Positions 7,185-13,478 of a stretch of DNA of 38,922 bases are shown here, piece after piece. The stretch's first letter is position 1; every line of letters begins with the position of its first letter. Location of the stretch: positions 1 to 38,922 of the IMG/VR virus record IMGVR_UViG_3300025879_000003. One strand, given 5' to 3'. The notes under the pieces were generated by a model that was not told the origin of the DNA, did not search any database, and saw only the letters and a list, made by a program, of their open reading frames with translations. The translations under genes were made by a program, and so were the position numbers. The DNA comes from a virus.

Positions 7185-8625
7185 TGCGCCTCCTTGCAAG
7201 CGCCAACTCTGCAAGGGCGCTCACACCACCAACCCCTCGATCTCTGCGATCAAAGCCACCACGAATAGCCATGAGCCGATCAATAGCATCACGCTCGGCT
7301 TCTTCAGGTAGAGCCCCCGCACCGAGTCGCTCACGAATAGCGCGCTCAAGCTCGTTGTCAGGAGTCAGCAAGCCAGAGAGCACTAGATCGGGGATCATCG
7401 CCAAGCTGTCAGCGAGGTCGTCAGTATCGAGACCTGTGTGAGTAAGGCGAGGGAGCTTGGAGGGGTCAACCGCGCCATAATTCCATCTCACCAAGCGCCC
7501 AATCGTTCCACCACCTCTGCGGTCAACACCGCTCACAGCAGACGCCACGATGTCACAGAGGTTGATAGCAGCTCGCCTAAACATGGAGAGGTGAACCTCA
7601 CCCACCGAGCGAGAGCCTGTGTCAGTGATGCCGAGGTTGGCGAACTGAGCAAGGAAGGCTTGGCTGATCTGATTGTCACACTCTCGGATAATATCGAGAG
7701 GGCCTTGCGCGTAAAGGTTAGGCGCAGCGCTGTATGTCTCAAAGCTGACCACAGGGTTGTCGATGAGGTAGCTTTGCTCGGCGGCAAGGAAGGCTTGGGC
7801 CTGTGCCTCTGCCTCATCGATCATCGCGTTGATGTCGGCATCGGTGAGGCCCTGCTGTTCAGCGAGCGCGCGGTCTACTTTGACCTTGGGCGCAGGTATA
7901 GCCCACCTGTCAGTGCCAACGCACATGAGGTTAGCGATACGCTGCTTAGTGCGCCACCACCACCACACAGGGCGAAGCATGCCAGAGCCCTCAAAGTTAG
8001 AGCCTGTACGATTGAGGGTGAGGAGCAGGAGCTTATTGGAGGGAATAGGCTCAGCCACCTTACCCACGCCCACAGTGTTCTGAAGAACCCCATCGAGGTG
8101 CTGATTGTCACGGCTGAGCCAACGCTGATGAGCAGAAGGCTCACGGTCTGCGTAATGGTCGAGCCACACGCGCGTCTTGCCGTTCTCATCGAGGCCTACT
8201 CGGTAGACCTCCTCAGCATAGCGATAACCCAAAGGAACGAACTCAAGCAGGTAGCTGAGCTGTTCTTCCCATGACAGGGTTGTCTGCCCTGCATACCCAT
8301 CAAGACCCCAAGCCTCATTGGCAAAGCGCGCGAGCTCGTTGCAAGCTGGATCTTCCTCATCAGCACTCTCCCAACGCCAAGTCGCGCTGAGTAGTGTCTG
8401 CCTAAGCATATGCCAAGAGCGTCTGACCACAGGGTCAGTCCTCAGCATATCCTCAGCTTCAGTCACCCAGTTGAGCCCTGTGAGGCTCGGGTTTCGCTCA
8501 TATCCCGTGAGAACCCCACCGCTCAACTGAGTGCCGCTGATCCCCCTCACCGAGAAGCGAGGGTGAAGCGCGCGCATATGGCGTGGTGCCTCACCTGGCT
8601 CTGATTGATAATCGAGCTTTCTCAT
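7171..8625 (-). CDS. Portal protein (DUF935 / Mu gp29-like)
   Basis: A 484-residue protein in the portal position. Family-like features: TGLNWVTEAEDMLRTDPVVRRSWHMLRQTLL near 50-80, a conserved WRWESA, then LLTLNRTGSNFEGSGMLRPVWWWWR near 200-225, the usual 'G-x-G-x-LRP-x-y-x-x-w' motif of Mu gp29-type portals. A long helix follows (AQAQAFLAAEQ), and then the DNQISQAFLAQFANLG segment near 325-340. Portals form the dodecameric ring through which the terminase packs DNA. The start is ATG with GAGGG about 5 bases upstream. It overlaps the protease gene by 14 bases. Confidence 0.85.
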   Translation of the reverse strand: MRKLDYQSEPGEAPRHMRALHPRFSVRGISGTQLSGGVLTGYERNPSLTGLNWVTEAEDMLRTDPVVRRSWHMLRQTLLSATWRWESADEEDPACNELARFANEAWGLDGYAGQTTLSWEEQLSYLLEFVPLGYRYAEEVYRVGLDENGKTRVWLDHYADREPSAHQRWLSRDNQHLDGVLQNTVGVGKVAEPIPSNKLLLLTLNRTGSNFEGSGMLRPVWWWWRTKQRIANLMCVGTDRWAIPAPKVKVDRALAEQQGLTDADINAMIDEAEAQAQAFLAAEQSYLIDNPVVSFETYSAAPNLYAQGPLDIIRECDNQISQAFLAQFANLGITDTGSRSVGEVHLSMFRRAAINLCDIVASAVSGVDRRGGGTIGRLVRWNYGAVDPSKLPRLTHTGLDTDDLADSLAMIPDLVLSGLLTPDNELERAIRERLGAGALPEEAERDAIDRLMAIRGGFDRRDRGVGGVSALAELALARRRSEKT

Positions 8626-8660
8626 TTAGCCCTCGATGATTAAGGATAAATCCTCCATCA

Positions 8661-8679
8661 ATCGTCAGCTATCTCCATT
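8661..8679 (-). promoter_or_regulatory. Third copy of a GGAGATA-CTGACGAT leader motif, upstream of the portal gene
   Basis: Read on the minus strand this stretch is TGGAGATAGCTGACGAT. Nearly the same sequence forms the ribosome-binding leader of the sigma-like gene (12915-12939) and of the helicase loader gene (15994-16016). Here it is not followed directly by a gene: only a 6-codon and a 10-codon mini-frame lie between it and the portal start. It may be a relic leader or part of a shared regulatory site. Confidence 0.35.
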
Positions 8680-8682
8680 ACG

Positions 8683-8901
8683 TCAATCAGCAGTGTCGTG
8701 TTTCTCTTGGGCGTTGTCAAGTGTAGGCCACTCACCCTTTGATTGAAACACGCTTAAGTCAAGAGGCTCACTATTGTCTGAACAAAGCGAGGCCGATGTA
8801 AGAAAGTAATGCTCGCCATCAGCTGGCATCATCCTCTTACATCGACCGCACCAAGTCCACACGATCTCATCAACGAACAACGAGAGAGATTGATCGGTCA
8901 T
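8683..8901 (-). CDS. Small protein with one CxxC knuckle, function unknown
   Basis: A 72-residue acidic protein. It has a hydrophobic first third with VWTWCGRCKRM (Cys18, Cys21), followed by HYF and a third Cys at 40. One CxxC with a distant Cys/His could bind a metal, but the set is not a recognised zinc finger. It lies between the 74-residue membrane protein and the portal. The start codon sits inside a 12-bp inverted repeat (8891-8902 with 8938-8949), and the GGGGG that would bind ribosomes lies in the loop, so translation may be controlled by RNA folding. I do not recognise the family. Confidence 0.55.
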   Translation of the reverse strand: MTDQSLSLFVDEIVWTWCGRCKRMMPADGEHYFLTSASLCSDNSEPLDLSVFQSKGEWPTLDNAQEKHDTAD

Positions 8902-8949
8902 GTTGCCCCCAAAGCGCCGATGTTAATCAGTGTTAATCATGACCGATCA
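8891..8949 (-). promoter_or_regulatory. 12-bp inverted repeat enclosing a start codon
   Basis: TGATCGGTCATG at 8891-8902 and CATGACCGATCA at 8938-8949 are perfect inverted repeats separated by 35 bases. On the minus strand the second arm contains the ATG of the 72-residue gene, and the loop contains its GGGGG ribosome site. Folded RNA would hide the start codon. As DNA, the same layout could be an operator pair flanking the tandem TGTTAATCA repeats. Confidence 0.55.
8921..8940. repeat. Tandem TGTTAATCA repeat
   Basis: Two adjacent 10-base copies, TGTTAATCAG and TGTTAATCAT, lie in the 68-base gap between two small genes. Similar GTGTTAA/TTAACAC elements occur in the divergent gap at 13383-13462, so a shared protein-binding box is possible. 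Confidence 0.4.
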
Positions 8950-8954
8950 TATAC

Positions 8955-8984
8955 ATAACACAGCACTGATCACTTCTCTTTCAA
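8955..8984 (-). promoter_or_regulatory. Weak candidate minus-strand promoter
   Basis: On the minus strand TTGAAA (8984-8979) is followed after 18 bases by TGTTAT (8960-8955). Transcription would begin near 8948, at the outer end of the inverted repeat described at 8891-8949. The match to sigma-70 consensus is 5/6 and 4/6; the host consensus is unknown. Confidence 0.28.
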
Positions 8985-9194
8985 GATTTCGATCATCGCC
9001 TCAAGTTTATCAATACGCTTCTCAAGCTGATCGATATGGTCGATGAGCTCCTTCTGCTCCTCCTGCTCCAGATCAAAGCGCTTGGAGGTGAAGCGATAGA
9101 ACATATAGAGGAAGGCTAGTGTGACCACAGCCACAAGGTTGTTGGGGTCGAGCGCCTTCTCAATAATGCTAGGCGGGATAGTAGGATCAGGCAT
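8970..9194 (-). CDS. Small membrane-anchored coiled-coil protein (holin-like architecture)
   Basis: A 74-residue protein with one hydrophobic segment (about residues 18-34, VVTLAFLYMFYRF), then a charged coiled coil with heptad Leu/Ile spacing (about 40-73, LIDHIDQLEKRIDKLEAMIEIL). Phage proteins with this plan include class III holins and small virion or membrane-associated proteins. The start overlaps the terminase stop as TGATG, so the two are translationally coupled. The same plan is found in the 90-residue gene of the lysis-like cluster at 21493-21765. The exact role is unknown. Confidence 0.6.
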   Translation of the reverse strand: MPDPTIPPSIIEKALDPNNLVAVVTLAFLYMFYRFTSKRFDLEQEEQKELIDHIDQLEKRIDKLEAMIEILKEK

Positions 9195-10579
9195 CAGAAG
9201 CTCCGAGGTGATGTGGAGATACCCGCTCGCTTATTGCGGTTGGGTCTTGCTCTTGGAGTATACCCACCGCGCGTCACCTCATCAGCCCAATAATGGAAGA
9301 TGCAGTCATAACGCAGAGCATCTAAGGGATCCTCTCGCCCATCCTTCTTAGGTTGCTCCTTATTATCCCAAGCGTAGCTCATGAGGGCTTTACGGAGGCT
9401 GTTGCCTGTGGCGCGCTCGCCCTGCCTCCACACCTCCTCAACGATGAGGTAGCGATTACGATTGAAGGCGCGCTTGAGGCGTTGCACACCATTGAGTATG
9501 TCAGTCCTCACAGGGTCAGTAGTAAAGCGCAGAGGTAGACCGATGCCACCCTCATCGAGGCCCTTGGCGATCTCACGGAAAGCAGAGCGCCCTGTCTGAT
9601 CGTTGCGCGCCTTACCTGCCTTGTCAGCCACACCCTCATCAAGCCATATCCGAGGGCCTGGGGCGAGGTGCTTAAGCGAGCGAGGCCAAGCCACCCGCAG
9701 TATCAGCGCGCTCAGCTGCCTGATCGTCACCTCTTGAGGGTTGATCTCATGAGTGATGATGGTGGCCTGTCGCTCCTCATCATAAGCCATGATGATCACC
9801 GAGGGCTTGCGGAAGCCCCAGTCAATAGCGATGCGCCCTGTCATCTCCTCACGATAAGAGAAGTCCTTGATCACATGGCGCTCGCTGTCAAACTCTTGAT
9901 AGACGAGACCTGTTGGAGGTTTGGGCTTGTTAAGCACCATAGCCTCACGCTCATCATCGGGCAGGAGCTTGGTAGCCTCAAACCACGCCTCACTGAGGTT
10001 GTTCTCATTAACGTATGAGGTGAACATCAGAGGTGAGCACCCTGCATCCTCTGCCATCTGTACCCACCAAGCGTCAGAGACAGGCAAGCCCACCAAGATG
10101 AGAGTCGGCTGAGGGCCAGAGCGCAGACGACCAAGCGCCTTATGTGCTACCTCTGGGCCGAGTGTTTGACACTCGTCAACGAGAGCCACACCGCTTGTGA
10201 CGTTGATACCCTCAAGAGGGTTGTGTGAGGCGTCGCGTGTGCCCGGGCGATAGTAGGAGCGACAGAGCACAGACGAGCCTGTGTGGGTGTCAGTCCACTT
10301 GTGCAGCGTGTGATTGTAGACCCACCCGCGCGGGGCCAGCCACTTCTCGATCTCAGGCATGAGCACTGAGTTGTAGCGTGGCGTGGTGTCGGTCACTAAG
10401 AGTGAGGTAGTGCCAGGCCGAGTCTTGGCGATGAACCACAGCGCGAATATTAGAGAGGAGGTCTTGCCCGATCCCCACCCACAGCGCGCGGCGATCACTT
10501 GGTCTTTACGCCTTATGCCTGTAATGACCTCACGCTGTAGGTCGTTTAGAATAAATGGGCGCTCCTCATCACTCATCAT
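9194..10579 (-). CDS. terL: Terminase large subunit
   Basis: A 461-residue packaging motor. The N-terminal ATPase has Walker A GWGSGKT at 34-40 and Walker B VALVDE with Asp135/Glu136. The C-terminal RNase H-like nuclease has AIDWGFRKPS (Asp253), WLDEG (Asp314/Glu315) and DPLDALRYD (Asp417/Asp420). It cuts concatemeric DNA and pumps it through the portal. The start overlaps the stop of the PD-(D/E)XK gene as ATGA, with GGGGAGG just upstream. A second in-frame ATG follows immediately. Length is normal for the family. Confidence 0.95.
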   Translation of the reverse strand: MMSDEERPFILNDLQREVITGIRRKDQVIAARCGWGSGKTSSLIFALWFIAKTRPGTTSLLVTDTTPRYNSVLMPEIEKWLAPRGWVYNHTLHKWTDTHTGSSVLCRSYYRPGTRDASHNPLEGINVTSGVALVDECQTLGPEVAHKALGRLRSGPQPTLILVGLPVSDAWWVQMAEDAGCSPLMFTSYVNENNLSEAWFEATKLLPDDEREAMVLNKPKPPTGLVYQEFDSERHVIKDFSYREEMTGRIAIDWGFRKPSVIIMAYDEERQATIITHEINPQEVTIRQLSALILRVAWPRSLKHLAPGPRIWLDEGVADKAGKARNDQTGRSAFREIAKGLDEGGIGLPLRFTTDPVRTDILNGVQRLKRAFNRNRYLIVEEVWRQGERATGNSLRKALMSYAWDNKEQPKKDGREDPLDALRYDCIFHYWADEVTRGGYTPRARPNRNKRAGISTSPRSF

Positions 10580-11493
10580 GCCTCCCCTAAGTATTCTCTC
10601 AAGCGCTCGACATTGAGAGACAGCGCGTGAGACTTCTTGCCTTTGCGGTAGCCTGTGACGACACCCGCCTCAACAAGGTTAAGCACTTGATGTTGTATTG
10701 CATAGATGCCCACATCATCGGTGATGTACCCTCGCGCAAAAGTCCTCACAGGTAGCAAGGCCCCCTTTGGCCACTCCGCCAACATCTTGATAGCCGCCCT
10801 CATGCTCGGCAGGAGCTCCACCCAAGAGGACAGCTCAACGAGATCATCCATTATTGAGCGTGGCTTGGTGGGCTTGATCTCGACCACAGGCGCAGGCTTG
10901 CGAGGGAGAGCGCACACCTCAAAGAACTTGCTCGGCTCAGTGTAGGAACACATTGAGGCGTCTAGGCTGTCAAAGCTTCCCCACCTCATCGAGGCCATAG
11001 GCGAGTCGCGCCCAATATCACGCCCCCAGACCAAGACCACATCAGACCACTCAGAAGCATGAGAGATCGCCATCGTTTGGAAGTTGACGCGATAGATGCC
11101 GAGAGCCACACACCATAGCGCGTTGGCCTCATGAGCTGCGCGCTGTAGATCGAGGAGGGCTGTACCCATCTGATCGAGCACCTTGTGCATGAGGTCGGTT
11201 GGGTTCTCACTGATCCCTGCGTGGCGGGTCTTGATCTCAAGCGCCACCTCAACATGACCTGAGCGCCGCGCCAAAACGAGATCACAATACTTGCCTGGGT
11301 CGGGCCAAGCAGGGCGCCCCGCCTCGATGGGGTCAGCGCTGATCCGGTAGTTGGCCCAGTCTGCGCTCTCGATCACCGAGAGGAGGAGGCCTTGAAAGCG
11401 CTGATGAATACGAACAGCGCCCGCCTCCATCTGCTCTTTACTCCATCGTTGCGGAAAAGATGGGTGCTTGATCTTAAGGAGGTCTTGTGTCAT
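10576..11493 (-). CDS. PD-(D/E)XK nuclease-like protein with a winged-helix tail
   Basis: A 305-residue protein. Residues 64-90 show the restriction-endonuclease-like core: Asp71 in a strand (YCDLVLA), a hairpin, then Glu86-Ile-Lys88 in the next strand (VALEIKTRH), giving D-x14-ExK. A helix with MHKVLDQMGTALLDLQRAA follows, consistent with the helix after ExK in these folds. The C-terminal 80 residues resemble a winged helix (IYAIQHQVLNLVEAGVVTGYRKGKKSHAL). It lies between the terminase subunits and overlaps terL by ATGA. It may assist packaging or DNA processing. The start has AAGGTGA at about 5 bases. The fold is inferred from motif spacing. Confidence 0.55.
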   Translation of the reverse strand: MTQDLLKIKHPSFPQRWSKEQMEAGAVRIHQRFQGLLLSVIESADWANYRISADPIEAGRPAWPDPGKYCDLVLARRSGHVEVALEIKTRHAGISENPTDLMHKVLDQMGTALLDLQRAAHEANALWCVALGIYRVNFQTMAISHASEWSDVVLVWGRDIGRDSPMASMRWGSFDSLDASMCSYTEPSKFFEVCALPRKPAPVVEIKPTKPRSIMDDLVELSSWVELLPSMRAAIKMLAEWPKGALLPVRTFARGYITDDVGIYAIQHQVLNLVEAGVVTGYRKGKKSHALSLNVERLREYLGEA

Positions 11494-11496
11494 TGT

Positions 11497-11544
11497 TCAC
11501 CTTGCTCGGTTTGTGTTGTCGAGCGCCTTGGCTGTGGTGGCCAT
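11497..11544 (-). other. 15-codon upstream mini-ORF with its own ribosome site
   Basis: An ATG at 11544, preceded by GGGAGGGG, opens a 15-residue frame whose stop (AGG TGA) is part of the Shine-Dalgarno of the PD-(D/E)XK gene that starts 3 bases later. This could couple translation or act as a leader peptide. It also contains CCACCACAGCCAAGG, close to the leader repeated before the plus-strand early genes. It may be chance. Confidence 0.25.
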
Positions 11545-11545
11545 T

Positions 11546-11587
11546 AACTCACCCCTCCCTGTCAGTGTTGATGGGGAGGGGTTAGTT
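11546..11587. promoter_or_regulatory. Stem-loop at the end of the 111-residue frame
   Basis: AACTCACCCCTCCC (11546-11559) pairs with GGGAGGGGTTAGTT (11574-11587) over 14 positions with one mismatch, around a 14-base loop. On the plus strand it is followed by TTTTA. It could be a weak terminator or an RNA processing/stability element between terS and the nuclease-like gene. On the minus strand the arm also supplies the purine-rich ribosome site of the mini-ORF. Confidence 0.4.
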
Positions 11588-11882
11588 TTAGGAACTCCTC
11601 AACGATGCGCGACCAAGCGGTCAGCCTGTCTTGGTATGTGTGATAAATCAGTCTGCTGATGTTGACATCAGTACCATACACTCTCACATCGATGTGAGCA
11701 GGGAGCTCACAGGTGAGGCGCGCGCGAGGCTCCTCCACCCACTCTGGGGAGCGCACCGCTAGACGCCTGTCACCATAGATGACCGCTGTGTATAGCTCAG
11801 GCACCTCACCACGCAGAGGAGCGAGGAACTGCATGCCGTTGAGGAGGCGGTCTGAGGGCATGTACACCTTATCAATCATCAT
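11562..11882 (-). CDS. Hypothetical protein between terS and the nuclease-like gene
   Basis: About 106 residues if it starts at the ATGATG within the last codons of terS; ATG 11861 (after AAGG) and an upstream in-frame start at 11897 are alternatives. The protein is soluble and Arg-rich with mixed strand/helix character (VIYGDRRLAVRSPEWVEEPRARL, then RLIYHTYQDRLTAWSRIVEEFLKL). No motif was recognised. It is encoded in a packaging cluster, so a packaging-related or regulatory role is possible but not shown. Confidence 0.6.
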   Translation of the reverse strand: MMIDKVYMPSDRLLNGMQFLAPLRGEVPELYTAVIYGDRRLAVRSPEWVEEPRARLTCELPAHIDVRVYGTDVNISRLIYHTYQDRLTAWSRIVEEFLKLTPPHQH

Positions 11883-12366
11883 CGCCCTCGCCCTCACCTT
11901 TGGGAAAGAGCATCTCGTTGGTCTGCTCGATCATCGCCATCACTTCAGCGTTGCCGTTGAGTTGCTTAGTGCTCACTTCAATCTCACGCTTAGCGCTGTA
12001 GCGCTCGGGCCACCTGCGCTCAAGGAGCCAAGCAAGGCCCTTCCAATCTTGGCGCGCATCGATCAGCGAGCGCATCTCAGAAATCATAGCGCCCTCTCCT
12101 GCGATCTTGGCGTCATCGATGCGCTCGCGCAGCTCCTCATCAGCATCAAGCCAGCGATAGAAAGTGGCCCTGCTGAGGTTGGCACCGACACACGCCGCCT
12201 CAACGCTGTGACCTTTGGCGAGTAGGTGGCAGACCTCCTCTAGCTTCTCAGCGTTGCGGGGCGCCTTGGGGCCTGTCTTCACGCGCGCGCTTGTCTCGAT
12301 AGTCTCATTAGTCTCTCCTGCTTCACGTGAAGCAAGACCTTTGAGGTCACTCTTAGGCTTTGACAT
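11872..12366 (-). CDS. terS: Terminase small subunit
   Basis: A 164-residue protein with a basic N-terminal tail and a helix-turn-helix at about 40-75 (EKLEEVCHLLAKGHSVEAACVGANLSRATFYRWL), as in terminase small subunits that recognise pac/cos DNA. A central helical oligomerisation region follows (about 80-120, with a WKGLAWLLERRWPERY motif typical of the family), then an acidic end (GEGEGDDD). The start overlaps the end of the sigma-like gene by 14 bases and has AAAGGGAG upstream. The typical neighbour, terL, follows two genes later. Confidence 0.85.
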   Translation of the reverse strand: MSKPKSDLKGLASREAGETNETIETSARVKTGPKAPRNAEKLEEVCHLLAKGHSVEAACVGANLSRATFYRWLDADEELRERIDDAKIAGEGAMISEMRSLIDARQDWKGLAWLLERRWPERYSAKREIEVSTKQLNGNAEVMAMIEQTNEMLFPKGEGEGDDD

Positions 12367-12922
12367 ACTCGTTCTCCCTTTGCAGATAGAGCCTCATGCG
12401 CCTCATCGCACCCGCAGCAGTATTGGGCAGAATACCTAAGTCTCTCCCCACCTGCACAACGGAGATGGTTGGGTCGGAGCAGAAAGTGCGTAAAAGCTCA
12501 GCATATCGGTATTCTGCTGAGCGCTCCTCAATGTCTGTCAATGCCTGCTCATACAGCTCTATCAGCTCTAGGCGATCACTGACGAGCATATCACCATCGA
12601 TTGCTGACCACCGCTTCTGAGTAATGCTTAAATCCTCAACGCTACCGATGGGAGTATTCCCACGCGCGCGGGTGCAATTCTTCGCTCTACTCCTCACAGT
12701 CACGCTCATAAGGCGCTCAGTCAGATCAAAGTGTGGCCTTGAGCAGAGATAGGTGAGCGAGTCAGAGACTACATCATCAGCCTCAGACTCCAGCGCCCCA
12801 CACCTCATCGCGTGGAGTCTCCACTTTTCCCGATTGCCTAAGATCAGCTCACCAAATGCTTCAATCTTGGTCTTCGGCGTCCCACGTCTCGTCAAGAGAC
12901 TCCTCATCTTCATCGTGTTCAT
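12353..12922 (-). CDS. ECF-sigma-like regulator
   Basis: A 189-residue protein with the two-block plan of a small sigma factor. Residues 25-75 resemble region 2 (EADDVVSDSLTYLCSRPHFDL, then a Thr-Val-Arg-Ser-Arg-Ala-Lys-Asn segment like 'tiARN'). Residues 130-185 resemble region 4 with a helix-turn-helix (ISVVQVGRDLGILPNTAAGAMRRMRLYL). The gene heads the packaging/late block, which would suit a late-transcription switch, as gp55 does in T4. An alternative is a sigma-derived DNA-binding protein that does not contact RNA polymerase. Its leader (GGAGATACCTGACG before ATG) is nearly the same as that of the helicase loader gene. Confidence 0.6.
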   Translation of the reverse strand: MNTMKMRSLLTRRGTPKTKIEAFGELILGNREKWRLHAMRCGALESEADDVVSDSLTYLCSRPHFDLTERLMSVTVRSRAKNCTRARGNTPIGSVEDLSITQKRWSAIDGDMLVSDRLELIELYEQALTDIEERSAEYRYAELLRTFCSDPTISVVQVGRDLGILPNTAAGAMRRMRLYLQRENEYVKA

Positions 12923-13028
12923 CGTCAGGTATCTCCATCAAATCGTCTATCAGAGCGTCTAACTCCTCATCTGAGTTGATGATGAGCCACTCTGAGCCTA
13001 GGGCCATCTCTTGTCGGTTGGGTTCCAT
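12861..13028 (-). CDS. Small acidic protein (55 residues)
   Basis: An open frame of 55 codons with ATG at 13028, GGAGG about 9 bases upstream, and TGA at 12861-12863. Nearly 40% of residues are Asp or Glu, with stretches such as PDDEHDEDEES. It overlaps the end of ssb by 31 bases and the start of the sigma-like gene by 62 bases. Without it, the ssb-to-sigma spacing would be an unusual 75-base gap in a packed operon. It could be a DNA mimic or an SSB/sigma partner, but nothing proves function. Confidence 0.5.
   Translation of the reverse strand: MEPNRQEMALGSEWLIINSDEELDALIDDLMEIPDDEHDEDEESLDETWDAEDQD
12915..12939 (-). promoter_or_regulatory. Shared translation leader, copy at the sigma-like gene
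   Basis: On the minus strand TGGAGATACCTGACGATGAACAC (read in two parts: GGAGATACCTGACG, then ATGAACAC) carries the ribosome site and start of the sigma-like gene. The helicase loader gene has the same element at 15994-16016, with one base fewer in the spacer. Confidence 0.5.
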
Positions 13029-13363
13029 GTTGCGGGGCCTCCAATAGATGTACTTTCGGTCTGCACATTAGGCCCAACAAAGCGCCAATTGTCAACGATG
13101 ATGTCTACATCTTGACGCTTAACGCCGTCCTTCTCCCACTTGTTGACTTTGGCCTTGCCCTCGATTGAGACCCACTTGCCCTTTTTTACATGATCAAGGA
13201 AGGCTTTGCCGCGCTCGCCAAAGATGACCAAGTTAAACCAATCGGTTTGTTTCTCACCTTTGACATAAGCGTCCACAGCGAGCGAGGTGCTCACGATGTC
13301 TTTGTTGGCCCCGCGCGCTTCTGGGTCTCTGCCGATGATGCCAACTAATAAAATCTTATTCAT
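12998..13363 (-). CDS. ssb: Single-stranded DNA-binding protein
   Basis: A 121-residue OB-fold SSB: MNKILLVGIIGRDPEAR at the start, a DWFNLVIFGERGKAFLDHVKKGKWVSIEGKA core with the aromatic and 'F-G-x-x-A-x-x-x-x-x-x-x-KG-x-x-v-x-v-e-G' pattern, then VDNWRFVG. The usual acidic tip (DDDIPF-like) that recruits partner proteins is absent; the protein ends in NPTDKRWP. A small, very acidic protein is encoded immediately downstream. GGAGG precedes the ATG. It is the first gene of the long minus-strand late block and lies next to a divergent promoter region. Confidence 0.9.
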   Translation of the reverse strand: MNKILLVGIIGRDPEARGANKDIVSTSLAVDAYVKGEKQTDWFNLVIFGERGKAFLDHVKKGKWVSIEGKAKVNKWEKDGVKRQDVDIIVDNWRFVGPNVQTESTSIGGPATWNPTDKRWP

Positions 13364-13478
13364 CTCTGATCCTCCATTTAAGGTGTTAAAACGATGTTAA
13401 GAGGGAGGCGCGCAGCAAAAAACGCCTCCCTCTCTCCACCTTAACCCTTGCACACTTAACACGCGAACAGGCTTAGAG
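13364..13478. promoter_or_regulatory. Divergent control region between ssb and thyX
   Basis: This 115-base gap separates the minus-strand ssb block from the plus-strand thyX block. It has a strong stem-loop (13400-13433) and flanking GTGTTAA (13383-13389) and TTAACAC (13456-13462) elements, plus further GTTAAG/CTTAAC variants between them. This looks like an operator arrangement. No convincing -35/-10 pair was found on either strand. Confidence 0.45.
13400..13433. promoter_or_regulatory. 11-bp perfect stem-loop
   Basis: AGAGGGAGGCG (13400-13410) and CGCCTCCCTCT (13423-13433) are perfect inverted repeats around a 12-base A-rich loop. No T-run follows on either strand, so a simple terminator is unlikely. 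It may be an operator or a 5' UTR structure for ssb. Confidence 0.5.

Noticed and set aside
7438-8274. A 278-codon plus-strand open frame opposite the portal gene
   Set aside because: It is antisense to a well-supported portal gene, has no ribosome site, and its composition follows the portal codons read backwards.
13020-13075. A -1 frameshift from ssb into the acidic 55-residue frame
   Set aside because: The frame is open far enough, but no X_XXY_YYZ heptamer was found, and the acidic frame has its own ATG with GGAGG.
13400-13433. The 11-bp stem-loop as a Rho-independent terminator
   Set aside because: No T-run follows the stem in either direction and it lies between divergent genes, where no transcript should end. 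It is kept as a regulatory structure instead.
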